DNA from: Tahibacter amnicola
GTDB lineage: Bacteria > Pseudomonadota > Gammaproteobacteria > Xanthomonadales > Rhodanobacteraceae
Direction of reading: 5' to 3'
NCBI RefSeq assembly: GCF_025398735.1
Contig: NZ_CP104694.1
Coordinates: 4,427,001-4,491,000, forward strand
Length of the DNA: 64,000 nt
The notes below the pieces were generated by a model, which had not been told where the DNA came from, made no database searches, and was given only the letters and a program-made list of their open reading frames with translations. Made by a program: the position numbers and the translations under genes. The stretch's first letter is position 1; each line of letters begins with the position of its first letter. Below are positions 1 through 7,537 of the stretch, in pieces.

Positions 1-1290
1 GTACGGGGGCGAGTCCTTGATACCGCGCAGGGTGAAGGTCTTGATCGGGCCATCCGGAATCATCTTCTGTCCGTTGATGACTTCGCCGGTGCGGTAGAAC
101 CGCTCCAGCTTCAGGTCATGCATGGCGTTATCGGTGAAGGCCATCACAGGCACATGGCATTCGGCACACCGCGCCTTGCCCAGGAACAATGCCTCGCCGG
201 CCAGCTCGCTCTCACTGGCCTTGGCTTTGTCGAGGCGCCCGGTGGGGTCGAGCTTGGGTGCCGGCGGAAAATCGATGATGTTCTGCATCTGCGCCATCAT
301 GGCAACCTGACTGGCACGATCTGGCAGGTGGACACCCTTGCGCTGCGCGCTGACGTGGTCGCCGTTGAAGTAGGCGGTGCGCTGCTCGAACTCGGTGAAA
401 TCCTCGATCGACCGCAGTGACCGCTTCGATCCATGCAACTGCTGCGCAAACATGCCGCGCAGACTGACCGTGTCGAGACGGAATCGCGCATTCTGCGGCC
501 GAACGTCCGGTGTAAGGTGGAAGGTGGCGTTGGTGTGGAAGTTCGCGTGACAGTCCAGGCACGTGACGCCAAGACTCTGCTCGGCGCTCTTGCGATCCTC
601 GGTCTGGTTGAATTCCTCCTGAGGGAATGGCGTCAGCAGCAGGCGCAATCCTTCGATCTGCACCGGCGTCAGGACACCGACCACCAGCGGGTAATAGTTC
701 TTGATCGTCAGCAGCTGGCCGCGCGAAATATCACCCAGATCCGGACGCGTCGTGAGGAAGATGGGCGCCGGGAATTCCGGCGTGAAACGCTCCGGCAGGT
801 CAAAGTCGACATCGAACCGGCGCAGGTCACGCTTCTCCTGGCGCAGGATCTCGTCGATCTGCTGCTGCAGGAACACCTGGCCGCCGACCGCATGCTTGAC
901 GTGCGGCAAGGGCTTGAAGCCTTCGGGCAACAGTTGCCGGTCGCGGATGGCATCCGGCGTCAGTTGCGAAAGACTATCCCACGTCTGGCCGTCCTTGAGC
1001 TTCACGCGGACGCCGCCTTGCACGGCCTTGCGCCCCCCGGACATCATCACCCCGGCGATGGGCCTGTCAGCAAGGTCATAGCGCGCTTCCAGCAAGGCGC
1101 GCTGACGCTGCATGACACCGGGCTTGTCGGCCTCGTCCTTGCGCTTGACGGTCTCGAACGGCTGCGTGGGTAGTGGCCGGTACGAATCCGCCGGATCGAC
1201 CGCAGGCGGCGGTGCGATCACCGGCTCTTCCGCCATTGCCGTTGCAGCCAACAGGCTGATCCATACCGCATGAAAGCGTGTAATTTTCAC
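1..1290 (-). CDS. Di-heme cytochrome c peroxidase-like protein (3' end beyond window)
   Basis: Open from a GTG at 1288-1290 to the window edge, 430 codons without a stop, so the C-terminus is missing. The GTG follows AGGAGGGGC at good spacing and begins a signal-peptide-like MKITRFHAVWISLLAATAMA, indicating a periplasmic protein. Two haem c sites are visible, CLDCH near residue 244 and CAECH near residue 375. The stretch after the second (KTFTLRGIKDSPPY) matches the conserved TPTLR...PY segment of bacterial di-heme peroxidases (CcpA/MauG superfamily), which reduce H2O2 or perform related oxidations in the periplasm. The roughly 240 residues before the first haem are much longer than in classical CCPs, so it belongs to an atypical subgroup and the substrate is unknown. 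It is the last visible gene of the minus-strand series, 116 bases after the neighbouring membrane-protein gene. Confidence 0.8.
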   Translation of the reverse strand, partial: MKITRFHAVWISLLAATAMAEEPVIAPPPAVDPADSYRPLPTQPFETVKRKDEADKPGVMQRQRALLEARYDLADRPIAGVMMSGGRKAVQGGVRVKLKDGQTWDSLSQLTPDAIRDRQLLPEGFKPLPHVKHAVGGQVFLQQQIDEILRQEKRDLRRFDVDFDLPERFTPEFPAPIFLTTRPDLGDISRGQLLTIKNYYPLVVGVLTPVQIEGLRLLLTPFPQEEFNQTEDRKSAEQSLGVTCLDCHANFHTNATFHLTPDVRPQNARFRLDTVSLRGMFAQQLHGSKRSLRSIEDFTEFEQRTAYFNGDHVSAQRKGVHLPDRASQVAMMAQMQNIIDFPPAPKLDPTGRLDKAKASESELAGEALFLGKARCAECHVPVMAFTDNAMHDLKLERFYRTGEVINGQKMIPDGPIKTFTLRGIKDSPPY

Positions 1291-1406
1291 GATTGCCCCT
1301 CCTGGCAGGAAATGCGGATGATTCGACAGGACCTCCACGCATTGGCGCGCTTGCGGCCAGTGCTCACGCTATCGCTGTGCCCACAGAACGGACCGAGGCC
1401 CTTTGT

Positions 1407-1976
1407 TTACTTTGCGGCATGAAGTGTCGCTGCACTGTGTAGCGGCGCTGACGCCCCTTCCCGCCCGGTCCGTTGCGCGCGCCAGCAACGCCACCATTCC
1501 TCCAGCGTGGGGGCCAGGCCAAAGAGCGCACTGGCAGCGAGCACGAGAACAGTGACCGGCAATGGCAGCGGTACGGACTTCAGGCGAACGCTCCAGTCCG
1601 CAACACGGTGCGCCCCGTCCAACAGGAGCATTGTCAAGGCGATGATCGGCAGCGTCACCAGGAATCCGTGGGCAAGGTGCTCGCCCGCGCTGATGACGCG
1701 CCGGACCTGCGTGTAGCGGATGTCCCACCAGGCGGTGACCGTATGCGCAACCACCGCCACCGTACACAACGCGAGCACCAGGCGGTTCACTTCCAGAAAG
1801 AGCACCGCGATAACCGGAATACCGATCTGCGCCAACTGCACCACGTGCAACCACGCCTCACCCAGGCCGGACGTGTGGGCGATCGCACTGCGGCGATGAA
1901 ACAGGTAATCCGCACAACCTGCGATCAACCACAGCGGGAGCACCACACCGAGCAGATAAGTGCGTACCTCAACCAC
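1407..1976 (-). CDS. Conserved multi-pass membrane protein, function unknown
   Basis: 189 residues with about four or five hydrophobic segments (near LLGVVLPLWLIAG, IGIPVIAVLFLEV, LVTLPIIALTMLLL and VTVLVLAASALFGL). Charged and His residues lie at membrane edges (DYLFHRRS, WWDIRYT, EHLAHG), a pattern seen in membrane enzymes or haem/metal-binding proteins, but I cannot name a family. The chosen GTG at 1974-1976 has GGAGG nine bases upstream and overlaps the TGA of the preceding FAD/Rieske gene, so the pair is probably translationally coupled. An upstream GTG at 1998-2000 in the same frame lacks a Shine-Dalgarno. The coupling suggests a role with the oxidoreductase, for example as membrane partner or electron acceptor. 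That is inference. Confidence 0.65.
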   Translation of the reverse strand: MVEVRTYLLGVVLPLWLIAGCADYLFHRRSAIAHTSGLGEAWLHVVQLAQIGIPVIAVLFLEVNRLVLALCTVAVVAHTVTAWWDIRYTQVRRVISAGEHLAHGFLVTLPIIALTMLLLDGAHRVADWSVRLKSVPLPLPVTVLVLAASALFGLAPTLEEWWRCWRAQRTGREGASAPLHSAATLHAAK

Positions 1977-3516
1977 TACCGACGACCTCCGCGGCGGCAC
2001 TTTCCACCTCCACGGTGTTCACGGCCTCCAGCCCCTTCGCCGCGGGACCGTTGATCACGTGACCGTCGTCTGCCGCAAAGCGCGAACCGTGACAGGGGCA
2101 ATCCCAGGACTTCTCCGTGCCGTTCCACCGCACGCAACATCCCAGATGCGGGCACCTCGCCGAGTACGCCTTCAGCGCACCGCCGGGCTCCCGGTACAGC
2201 GCGAAACGGTGCAGTCCGTGACGCACGACCGCGCCGTCCCCCGGGGCGATCCGGGCCGCGGAGGTGGCATCACCCGACTGCAGCCAGTCGCGGTACTGGG
2301 CCGCTACGTTGGCGTTCTCTTCCAGCCACGTACCATTTAGCCGCTTGCGCGAAGGGTCGTAGAGCGACTGCCACGTATGGTGACCCTCCTTGATGAGGCC
2401 GGCGATCAGCAGACCCGAGAGCGTGCCATGGGTGAGGCCATTGCCGGAGTCTCCGCTGACGACGTACACGTTTTCGCGGCCGGACTCCTTGCCGATGAAC
2501 GCCAGCCCGTCCACCGGCTCGATGATCTGCCCGGACCATGCATATTCCACGTTGCTGAATTCTGGACAAAACCCGCTCGTCCAGCGCCGCAAGGCATCGA
2601 AGCGCGCCCCTTCCTCCACATCCTGGCCGGTCTTGTGATCCTCGCCGCCGACGATCAGCCAATCCATTTCTGCGTCGGGCTGAATGCGCGCGTAGAAGTA
2701 CGGGTCGCCCGTGTCCCAGTACAGACCATCGGCGATACTGCCCTTGGGGATCCGACCGGCGATGACCAGGCTGCGGTAGGCTGCCTGCTTGGTGTGAAGG
2801 AACACGCGGCGGTCGAACGGCACATTGGTAGCAACGACGACGGCGTTCGCCGTGATCTGCGCGCCGTCGCGCCACTGCACGGCCGGGTTTGCACCATCCT
2901 CCACGCCGACGACGTCGCCGCGGACGAACCGCCCGCCCGCCTGCCGGATCACCCGGATCAGGCCGGCGAGGTAGCGGCTGATATCGAAGCGGGCCTGACG
3001 GTCAAATCGCAGGACACGACGTCCCTTCAGGAACGCCACCGGTCCGTCGGGCAACAGCTCCACCGTCAGTCCGGCCTCGCGGGCCGCTTTCAGCTCGCGC
3101 GCCAGCTCGTCTGCATCGCTGTCCGGCGCGCGGAACAGATAACCCGGCACGCGGGCGAAATCGCAATCAATCGCGTAGCGCGCCACCCACGCCTCGATCT
3201 GGTCGATCGCCACCGCATGGCTCTGCGCAGCCAGGCGTGCGCCGTCTCCGCCATGCCAGTGCGCCAGCTGGTGAAAGCGGTCGTCCAATGCACTGGCAAG
3301 GTGTGCACTGGTCCGGAGCGTTTCTCCGGAACCGACGCCGTCGCGCTCGACGATCAGCGGAGAACGACCCGACTCCAGCAGGCACAAGGCAACGGAAAGG
3401 CCTGCGATTCCACCGCCCACGATGCACACGTCGGCACGGGAAGGTACCTGCGCTTCCCAGATATCGCCCGGATCCGCCCACCGCGACTGCCAGTAGGATT
3501 GTGTGTGGTTTTTCAT
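1969..3516 (-). CDS. FAD-dependent oxidoreductase with C-terminal Rieske [2Fe-2S] domain
   Basis: 515 residues. The N-terminal half is a DadA-type (DAO family) FAD domain with a dinucleotide-binding motif VCIVGGGIAGLSVALCLLES followed by the acidic strand end VERD. The C-terminal 90 residues are a Rieske domain with both ligand boxes, CPHLGC and CPCHGS, so the cluster ligands (Cys-His/Cys-His) are intact. The architecture resembles the B. subtilis YhfW family. Members are predicted to oxidise an amine or other small molecule through FAD and pass electrons to the 2Fe-2S centre; the substrate is not known. No signal peptide is visible, so it is probably cytoplasmic. The ATG at 3514-3516 is preceded by GAGGTG; an in-frame extension of 13 codons upstream lacks such a site. 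It lies 48 bases after the UbiB-like gene and overlaps the following membrane-protein gene. Confidence 0.88.
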   Translation of the reverse strand: MKNHTQSYWQSRWADPGDIWEAQVPSRADVCIVGGGIAGLSVALCLLESGRSPLIVERDGVGSGETLRTSAHLASALDDRFHQLAHWHGGDGARLAAQSHAVAIDQIEAWVARYAIDCDFARVPGYLFRAPDSDADELARELKAAREAGLTVELLPDGPVAFLKGRRVLRFDRQARFDISRYLAGLIRVIRQAGGRFVRGDVVGVEDGANPAVQWRDGAQITANAVVVATNVPFDRRVFLHTKQAAYRSLVIAGRIPKGSIADGLYWDTGDPYFYARIQPDAEMDWLIVGGEDHKTGQDVEEGARFDALRRWTSGFCPEFSNVEYAWSGQIIEPVDGLAFIGKESGRENVYVVSGDSGNGLTHGTLSGLLIAGLIKEGHHTWQSLYDPSRKRLNGTWLEENANVAAQYRDWLQSGDATSAARIAPGDGAVVRHGLHRFALYREPGGALKAYSARCPHLGCCVRWNGTEKSWDCPCHGSRFAADDGHVINGPAAKGLEAVNTVEVESAAAEVVGSG

Positions 3517-3564
3517 GGTGCACCTCATGACGATCAGCTCGAGCGTTCCATGCAACGGCGTTGG

Positions 3565-5253
3565 TCAGGGTTTGCGCGCGCGGTAGGGCGAGACGTGGCG
3601 GTCCGTGAGCATCGCCGAGACGACCAGCACGGCGCCGAGGCAAAAGGCGCCGACAAACATCACCAGGGCCAACGCCGGGTAGCCCCACAGCCGCGTGCCG
3701 GCATCGACCCGCAGCGCCAGCGCGGCGCCGATGATCAGGCCAGCCGTGATGATTCCTGCCGATATGCGATTGGCGATCTTCTGAAGGTTTTCCAGCAATC
3801 GCGACTCCTCCAGTCCGGCCAGGCGAACACGGACGCGATTGCGCGCGATGTTCTCCAGGATGGCGCGGGCCTGGCGGGGGAAGTCCTGAAGCAACTCCAG
3901 CAGATCGACCGAACGGGTCATCAGTGCGGCGGGGCGAAATGCGCTGCCGACCCGGCCGCGCACCAACGACGCCATATGTCGGCGCACGATGTCACGCACG
4001 GCGATTTCCGGATCCAGCAGCCGCGCCACGTTGTCGAGGTTGAGCAGCGTCTTGCCCAGTAGTCCCATTTCCGGTGGTGGCCGCAGGCCGGATTCGATGC
4101 CAACCCGGGTCAGCTCGATCAGTAGCTGCCCTTCGCTGATCCCATGCCCTGGCTCCTGCGTCGCATAGCGTCCGATCAGCCGGCCGCAGCGGCGGCGCCA
4201 GACGACCTCGTCGAACATCGCCAGACGTTCGCTGATCGACGCACATTCGTCGGCCACCTGGTCGTCGTCGCCTTCTACCGCTGCAAACAGCACTTTCATC
4301 AGCGCTGTCCGCATGCGGGGCCCGAGGCGGGCGACCATACCCAGGTCGACCAGAGCAATTCGACCGAAATCATCGATCATCACGTTGCCCGGATGGGGAT
4401 CCGCGTGCACCAGCCCATGTACAAACACCTGATCCAGATAGCCCCTTATCAGCTCCGTGGCCCGATCGCCCAGCGGCTGGTCGAGGCGGCGCAAGGCGAT
4501 AGCCTGGGAAACCTTGGCCCCACGAATGCGTTCCATTGTCAGCACGCGCGCCGACGACAGGTCGCCATAGACGCGGGGCACGACCAGATTCCGATGCTCG
4601 GACAGATGCGCGGCAAATACGCGCAGGTTCTCCGCTTCCAACCGATAGTCCAGTTCTTCCTTCAGCGTATCGCTCATCTCGGCGATCCACTGCTTGAAGC
4701 GGACGCGACGGCCGTGCTCGGTGCAGCGATCCGCTGCGTCAGCCAGATGGGAGAGAATCTTCAGATCCGTCGCGATCTCCTCGGCGATGTGCGGCCGCTG
4801 CACCTTCACGGCGACCTCCGTGCCGTCACGCAGTTGCGCCGCGTGCACCTGCGCCAGGGATGCCGCCGCCAGCGGTTCCTCGTCAAAGCGCGAGAACGCC
4901 TTGGTCAGGCGCACGCCCAGTTCGCTTTCAACGAGTTGGCGGATCTGCGCAAACGGCACGACGTCCACGTCGTCCTGCAGCTTCTCAAGTGCCAGGCGAT
5001 AGTCGGGAGGCAGAAGATCCGGGCGCGTCGACAAGGTCTGGCCAATCTTTATGAAAGCCGGCCCGAGCGCCTGCAGGTCCGCGACGAACGCCTCCGCGCC
5101 AGGCGCGTCGTGCGTCGCATCCTGGTGTTCACCTATCAAGCCCGCCAGCGCACGGTGCTTGATCACAAAACGCGTCAACCGCGCCGTACGGGACCACGCG
5201 CCACCGCGTTCGCCGGCCGTTGACGCATCCATTGCAGTCACGCGCTCATCCAT
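3565..5253 (-). CDS. ABC1/UbiB-family protein kinase-like protein
   Basis: 562 residues. The family signatures are present in order: KxGQ motif (FIKIGQTLSTRPDLLPP), Ala-rich nucleotide loop (AAASLAQVHAA), invariant Lys (VAVKVQRP), catalytic-loop motif VHADPHPGNVMIDD and metal-binding DLGM. Two transmembrane helices close the protein (IITAGLIIGAALAL and ALALVMFVGAFCLGAV), as in UbiB, which is an atypical ATPase/kinase needed for ubiquinone biosynthesis at the inner membrane. It is not beside ubiE/ubiJ, so it may be a second UbiB-like paralogue rather than the housekeeping copy; no symbol is given. The ATG at 5251-5253 was chosen because the upstream in-frame residues look non-conserved. The Shine-Dalgarno is weak (GGTGGA), and an ATG seven codons further in is an alternative. 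Confidence 0.87.
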   Translation of the reverse strand: MDERVTAMDASTAGERGGAWSRTARLTRFVIKHRALAGLIGEHQDATHDAPGAEAFVADLQALGPAFIKIGQTLSTRPDLLPPDYRLALEKLQDDVDVVPFAQIRQLVESELGVRLTKAFSRFDEEPLAAASLAQVHAAQLRDGTEVAVKVQRPHIAEEIATDLKILSHLADAADRCTEHGRRVRFKQWIAEMSDTLKEELDYRLEAENLRVFAAHLSEHRNLVVPRVYGDLSSARVLTMERIRGAKVSQAIALRRLDQPLGDRATELIRGYLDQVFVHGLVHADPHPGNVMIDDFGRIALVDLGMVARLGPRMRTALMKVLFAAVEGDDDQVADECASISERLAMFDEVVWRRRCGRLIGRYATQEPGHGISEGQLLIELTRVGIESGLRPPPEMGLLGKTLLNLDNVARLLDPEIAVRDIVRRHMASLVRGRVGSAFRPAALMTRSVDLLELLQDFPRQARAILENIARNRVRVRLAGLEESRLLENLQKIANRISAGIITAGLIIGAALALRVDAGTRLWGYPALALVMFVGAFCLGAVLVVSAMLTDRHVSPYRARKP

Positions 5254-5425
5254 GACAGTCCACCCAGAAGTCGTCCAGAGGAGTTCATCAAGGACCGTGC
5301 CATCGCCACCCCCGGCGACAAACCCCGCAGCCGGTCCGCACACAGGGCGTTGTGCCCAGCGCGGCAGAACCCGTCGCGCAAAATTCACGACCGGCCGCGC
5401 CCGCTCGCACAAAGCGCCGCTACCG

Positions 5426-6166
5426 CTAACTGCTCCGCCACAGATCCTGGCACCGAAGACAGAAGAAGGATCGGCGCTGTGTCCTGCCGAGCTTCCCATT
5501 CTCCAACTCGGATCCGCAGCGCGGGCAGATACTCCGCGTGTGCACCAGCCAGTGCTTTTTCAGCACGAAAGCTCTTTTCCACGCGAGGAAATCGAAACTG
5601 TAGTTGCGTGACTCGCGGACCAGTCGCCCCAGGCGCCGTGCAGGGAGGGCTCCCACCTCCGACAAGGGATGGACGCGGATGCGGAACAGCACTTCGTTCT
5701 TGATGATGTTGCCGACCCCGGCGAAGATTTCCTGGTCCAGCAGCGCATCGCATGCAAGCAGGCCGGGGTGTGCACGCAGCTTGCGCAGCGCCAGGCGTGG
5801 ATCCCACGCATCGGCCATCACATCGCTGCGCCAGTCGTAGACCGAGTCCAGCGGCGCATCGATGTATCGCACGGAACAGGCGTACAGGTTCAGTTCGCCG
5901 CGCTTGCCGCGCAGGCTCAGCCGCGGCGTGACACCTTCACGCCGTTCGTCGATCCGGTACGTTCCAAAAAGAAGGAAATGGACGCGCAGGCTGAAGGCCC
6001 GGAACTCGACCAGGAAGTGTTTTCCCCAGCTGCGCAATGCAAGGATGCGCTGACCTTCCAGCCGCCCCTTGTCGAGCCGGGTATTCCCCTCGACGGCATC
6101 AATGCGCATGCCGACCAGATGCGCGGCCTGCTCCCGGAGGATGACAATGGAAGGCCCTTCCGGCAT
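5426..6166 (-). CDS. Fpg/Nei-family DNA glycosylase (endonuclease VIII-like)
   Basis: 246 residues beginning MPEGPS. After Met removal this exposes the N-terminal Pro nucleophile and the catalytic Glu of the Fpg/Nei family, which excises oxidised bases and nicks the abasic site by beta/delta elimination. The helix-two-turn-helix region (QEIFAGVGNIIKNEVLF) and a C-terminal zinc finger (CPRCGSE...CLRCQ) are intact. The PEGPSI start and the sequence between the domains resemble Nei (endonuclease VIII) more than MutM, but subfamily assignment by eye is uncertain. It follows the cupin gene by 14 bases on the same strand, so the two are probably co-transcribed. Confidence 0.88.
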   Translation of the reverse strand: MPEGPSIVILREQAAHLVGMRIDAVEGNTRLDKGRLEGQRILALRSWGKHFLVEFRAFSLRVHFLLFGTYRIDERREGVTPRLSLRGKRGELNLYACSVRYIDAPLDSVYDWRSDVMADAWDPRLALRKLRAHPGLLACDALLDQEIFAGVGNIIKNEVLFRIRVHPLSEVGALPARRLGRLVRESRNYSFDFLAWKRAFVLKKHWLVHTRSICPRCGSELENGKLGRTQRRSFFCLRCQDLWRSS

Positions 6167-6180
6167 CAGCCTGTCCCGCG

Positions 6181-6522
6181 CTACTTCCGTCCCCGCGGCA
6201 GCGCATTGCCGTCGCCGTCGTAGGCGGGTGGCACGTAGAGATTCACCGTGCGCAGCATGGCCCTGCCGGTATTGCGGATCTCATGGGAAGTCCCGCGCTC
6301 GATCAGCAACAGCGTACCGGGTCGCAGTGCTCGCCGCTTTCCTCCGATGATGGCGATGCCCGAACCATCGACGACGAACAACCATTGGTCCGCGCCGCGA
6401 TGGCGGTTGTCTGCCCCACCCTCCCCGTCACCGGGCCCGATGACCATTTCCGCCGCCTGCGCGCGCCGATTGCCGAAGACCACCCTGAAACCTTTGCCAA
6501 ATCGCAGCGTCTTTGCCGGCAT
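6181..6522 (-). CDS. Small cupin-domain protein
   Basis: 113 residues forming one cupin barrel. Visible features are the first-motif region (HRGADQWLFVVDGSG), the glycine-turn strand (IGGKRRALRPGTLLLIERGT) and the second-motif His (SHEIRNTG) followed by VNLYVPPAY. Single-domain cupins bind a metal and act as isomerases, dioxygenases or small-molecule sensors; the substrate cannot be told here. The ATG at 6520-6522 has GGGAGG four bases upstream. A much longer in-frame extension (to about 7368) runs antisense through two plus-strand genes and is rejected. It is the first gene of a pair with the Nei-like glycosylase and diverges from the gene at 6598. Confidence 0.8.
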   Translation of the reverse strand: MPAKTLRFGKGFRVVFGNRRAQAAEMVIGPGDGEGGADNRHRGADQWLFVVDGSGIAIIGGKRRALRPGTLLLIERGTSHEIRNTGRAMLRTVNLYVPPAYDGDGNALPRGRK

Positions 6523-6597
6523 GGTGCCTCCCTGCTCGCCAATGTGTAGTGCGCGACTCCAACGCTTCCCTGGCACGCTCCGTGCCAGTCCGACGGC

Positions 6598-7011
6598 ATG
6601 AAGCCTGCGAAAAGATCCACAACCGGAGAACCCCGCAATGCCGGTGCACGGCCTGCTATCGCGCAGGGAGTGAATCGCCAGAGCACGACGGTGGCGCGCG
6701 GCTGCCGGCTTCTGCGCCAGGCCATTCGCGAAAGACGCCCCGTCACCGCGATGTACGACGGACTGCAACGCAGGATGTGTCCGCATGTTCTGGGCCGCAC
6801 CGCGGACGGACACTGGCATGTACTGGTGTACCAGTTCGACGGAAGGACGCGTGGCCGCCCCCTCGGTTCGGAAGGATCGCCCGGGAACTGGCGGTGCATC
6901 CAGGTAGCCGGCTTGTCCGCGCTGCGTCTGGTCGACGGCGCCTGGCGCAGCGCAGCCAACTACGCCTGGCAGCGCCAGCACTGCGTCCTGGAGGTTGACG
7001 TACATGTCTAG
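6598..7011 (+). CDS. Small WYL-like domain protein
   Basis: 137 residues. The region from about residue 35 (CRLLRQAIRERRPVTAMYDG, then a PHVLG turn, VYQFDG, and WRCIQVAGLSALRLVD) follows the pattern of short WYL-like domains: Leu-rich helix, YxG/PxxLG strands and a WRxF/LxL strand. WYL domains bind nucleotides or other small ligands in regulators, but this protein has no visible DNA-binding domain. The first 30 residues are low-information and the true start could be downstream. It is divergent from the cupin gene, with 75 bases between the starts. Confidence 0.55.
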   Translation: MKPAKRSTTGEPRNAGARPAIAQGVNRQSTTVARGCRLLRQAIRERRPVTAMYDGLQRRMCPHVLGRTADGHWHVLVYQFDGRTRGRPLGSEGSPGNWRCIQVAGLSALRLVDGAWRSAANYAWQRQHCVLEVDVHV

Positions 7012-7087
7012 AGGAATGGCACGTTTGTTGCCATTTTCTGCGGACAAACCGCTGTGTCGGTTCCCATGAAAGGCCACGGAGCACGCC

Positions 7088-7336
7088 ATGGACGAGGACG
7101 AAGATATCCGCGACGGGCAGAACACCGCCGATGCAAGCGTGGATGACGCGTCGGACGATCCGGATCCGACGGACGAGACCGGACGCGCCGCCGTGATGGA
7201 CCACCTGGATCGTGCGGCAGAAGTACTTCGCCAGCACCCGTTGTGCACGCTTGCGGTTGTCTTCGCCGCCGGGATCCTCCTGGGCAAATGCATCGGCCTT
7301 GCCGAGACCCGATCACGCCGCTTTCCGCTGTGGTGA
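7088..7336 (+). CDS. Small tail-anchored protein, ElaB/YqjD (DUF883)-like
   Basis: 82 residues. The first 30 are strongly acidic (MDEDEDIRDGQNTADASVDD), followed by a short helix (AAEVLRQHP) and a single C-terminal transmembrane segment with a glycine motif (LAVVFAAGILLGKCIGL). This resembles the C-terminal anchor of the ElaB/YgaM/YqjD family, inner-membrane proteins that can bind ribosomes in stationary phase. The N-terminal part is shorter and more acidic than usual. A stress role fits its position just upstream of the BON/low-complexity protein, but that is inference. Confidence 0.6.
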   Translation: MDEDEDIRDGQNTADASVDDASDDPDPTDETGRAAVMDHLDRAAEVLRQHPLCTLAVVFAAGILLGKCIGLAETRSRRFPLW

Positions 7337-7537
7337 GCAAACGGCGCAGCCGTCACCGTCCTACGCAACGGTTTCCCACTTCTTGTAGGAATTACATCGC
7401 ACGGAATTCACCCGACAGCCCGACGAGCCCGACATATCCACTCCTATACAGGTGGATCCGGATGGCATGCGACTTGCTCTTCTGAGCCGCGGCCGTTTTT
7501 GTGCGGCCGCCTTCTCCATCCCTGAAAGGAGTTCCAC

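Noticed and set aside
2377-4062. 561-codon plus-strand frame across the oxidoreductase and UbiB genes
   Set aside because: Runs antisense through two clearly coding genes and lacks recognisable motifs.
6523-7368. Upstream extension of the cupin frame
   Set aside because: Antisense to two plus-strand genes; the ATG at 6520-6522 has a strong ribosome site and the cupin begins there.
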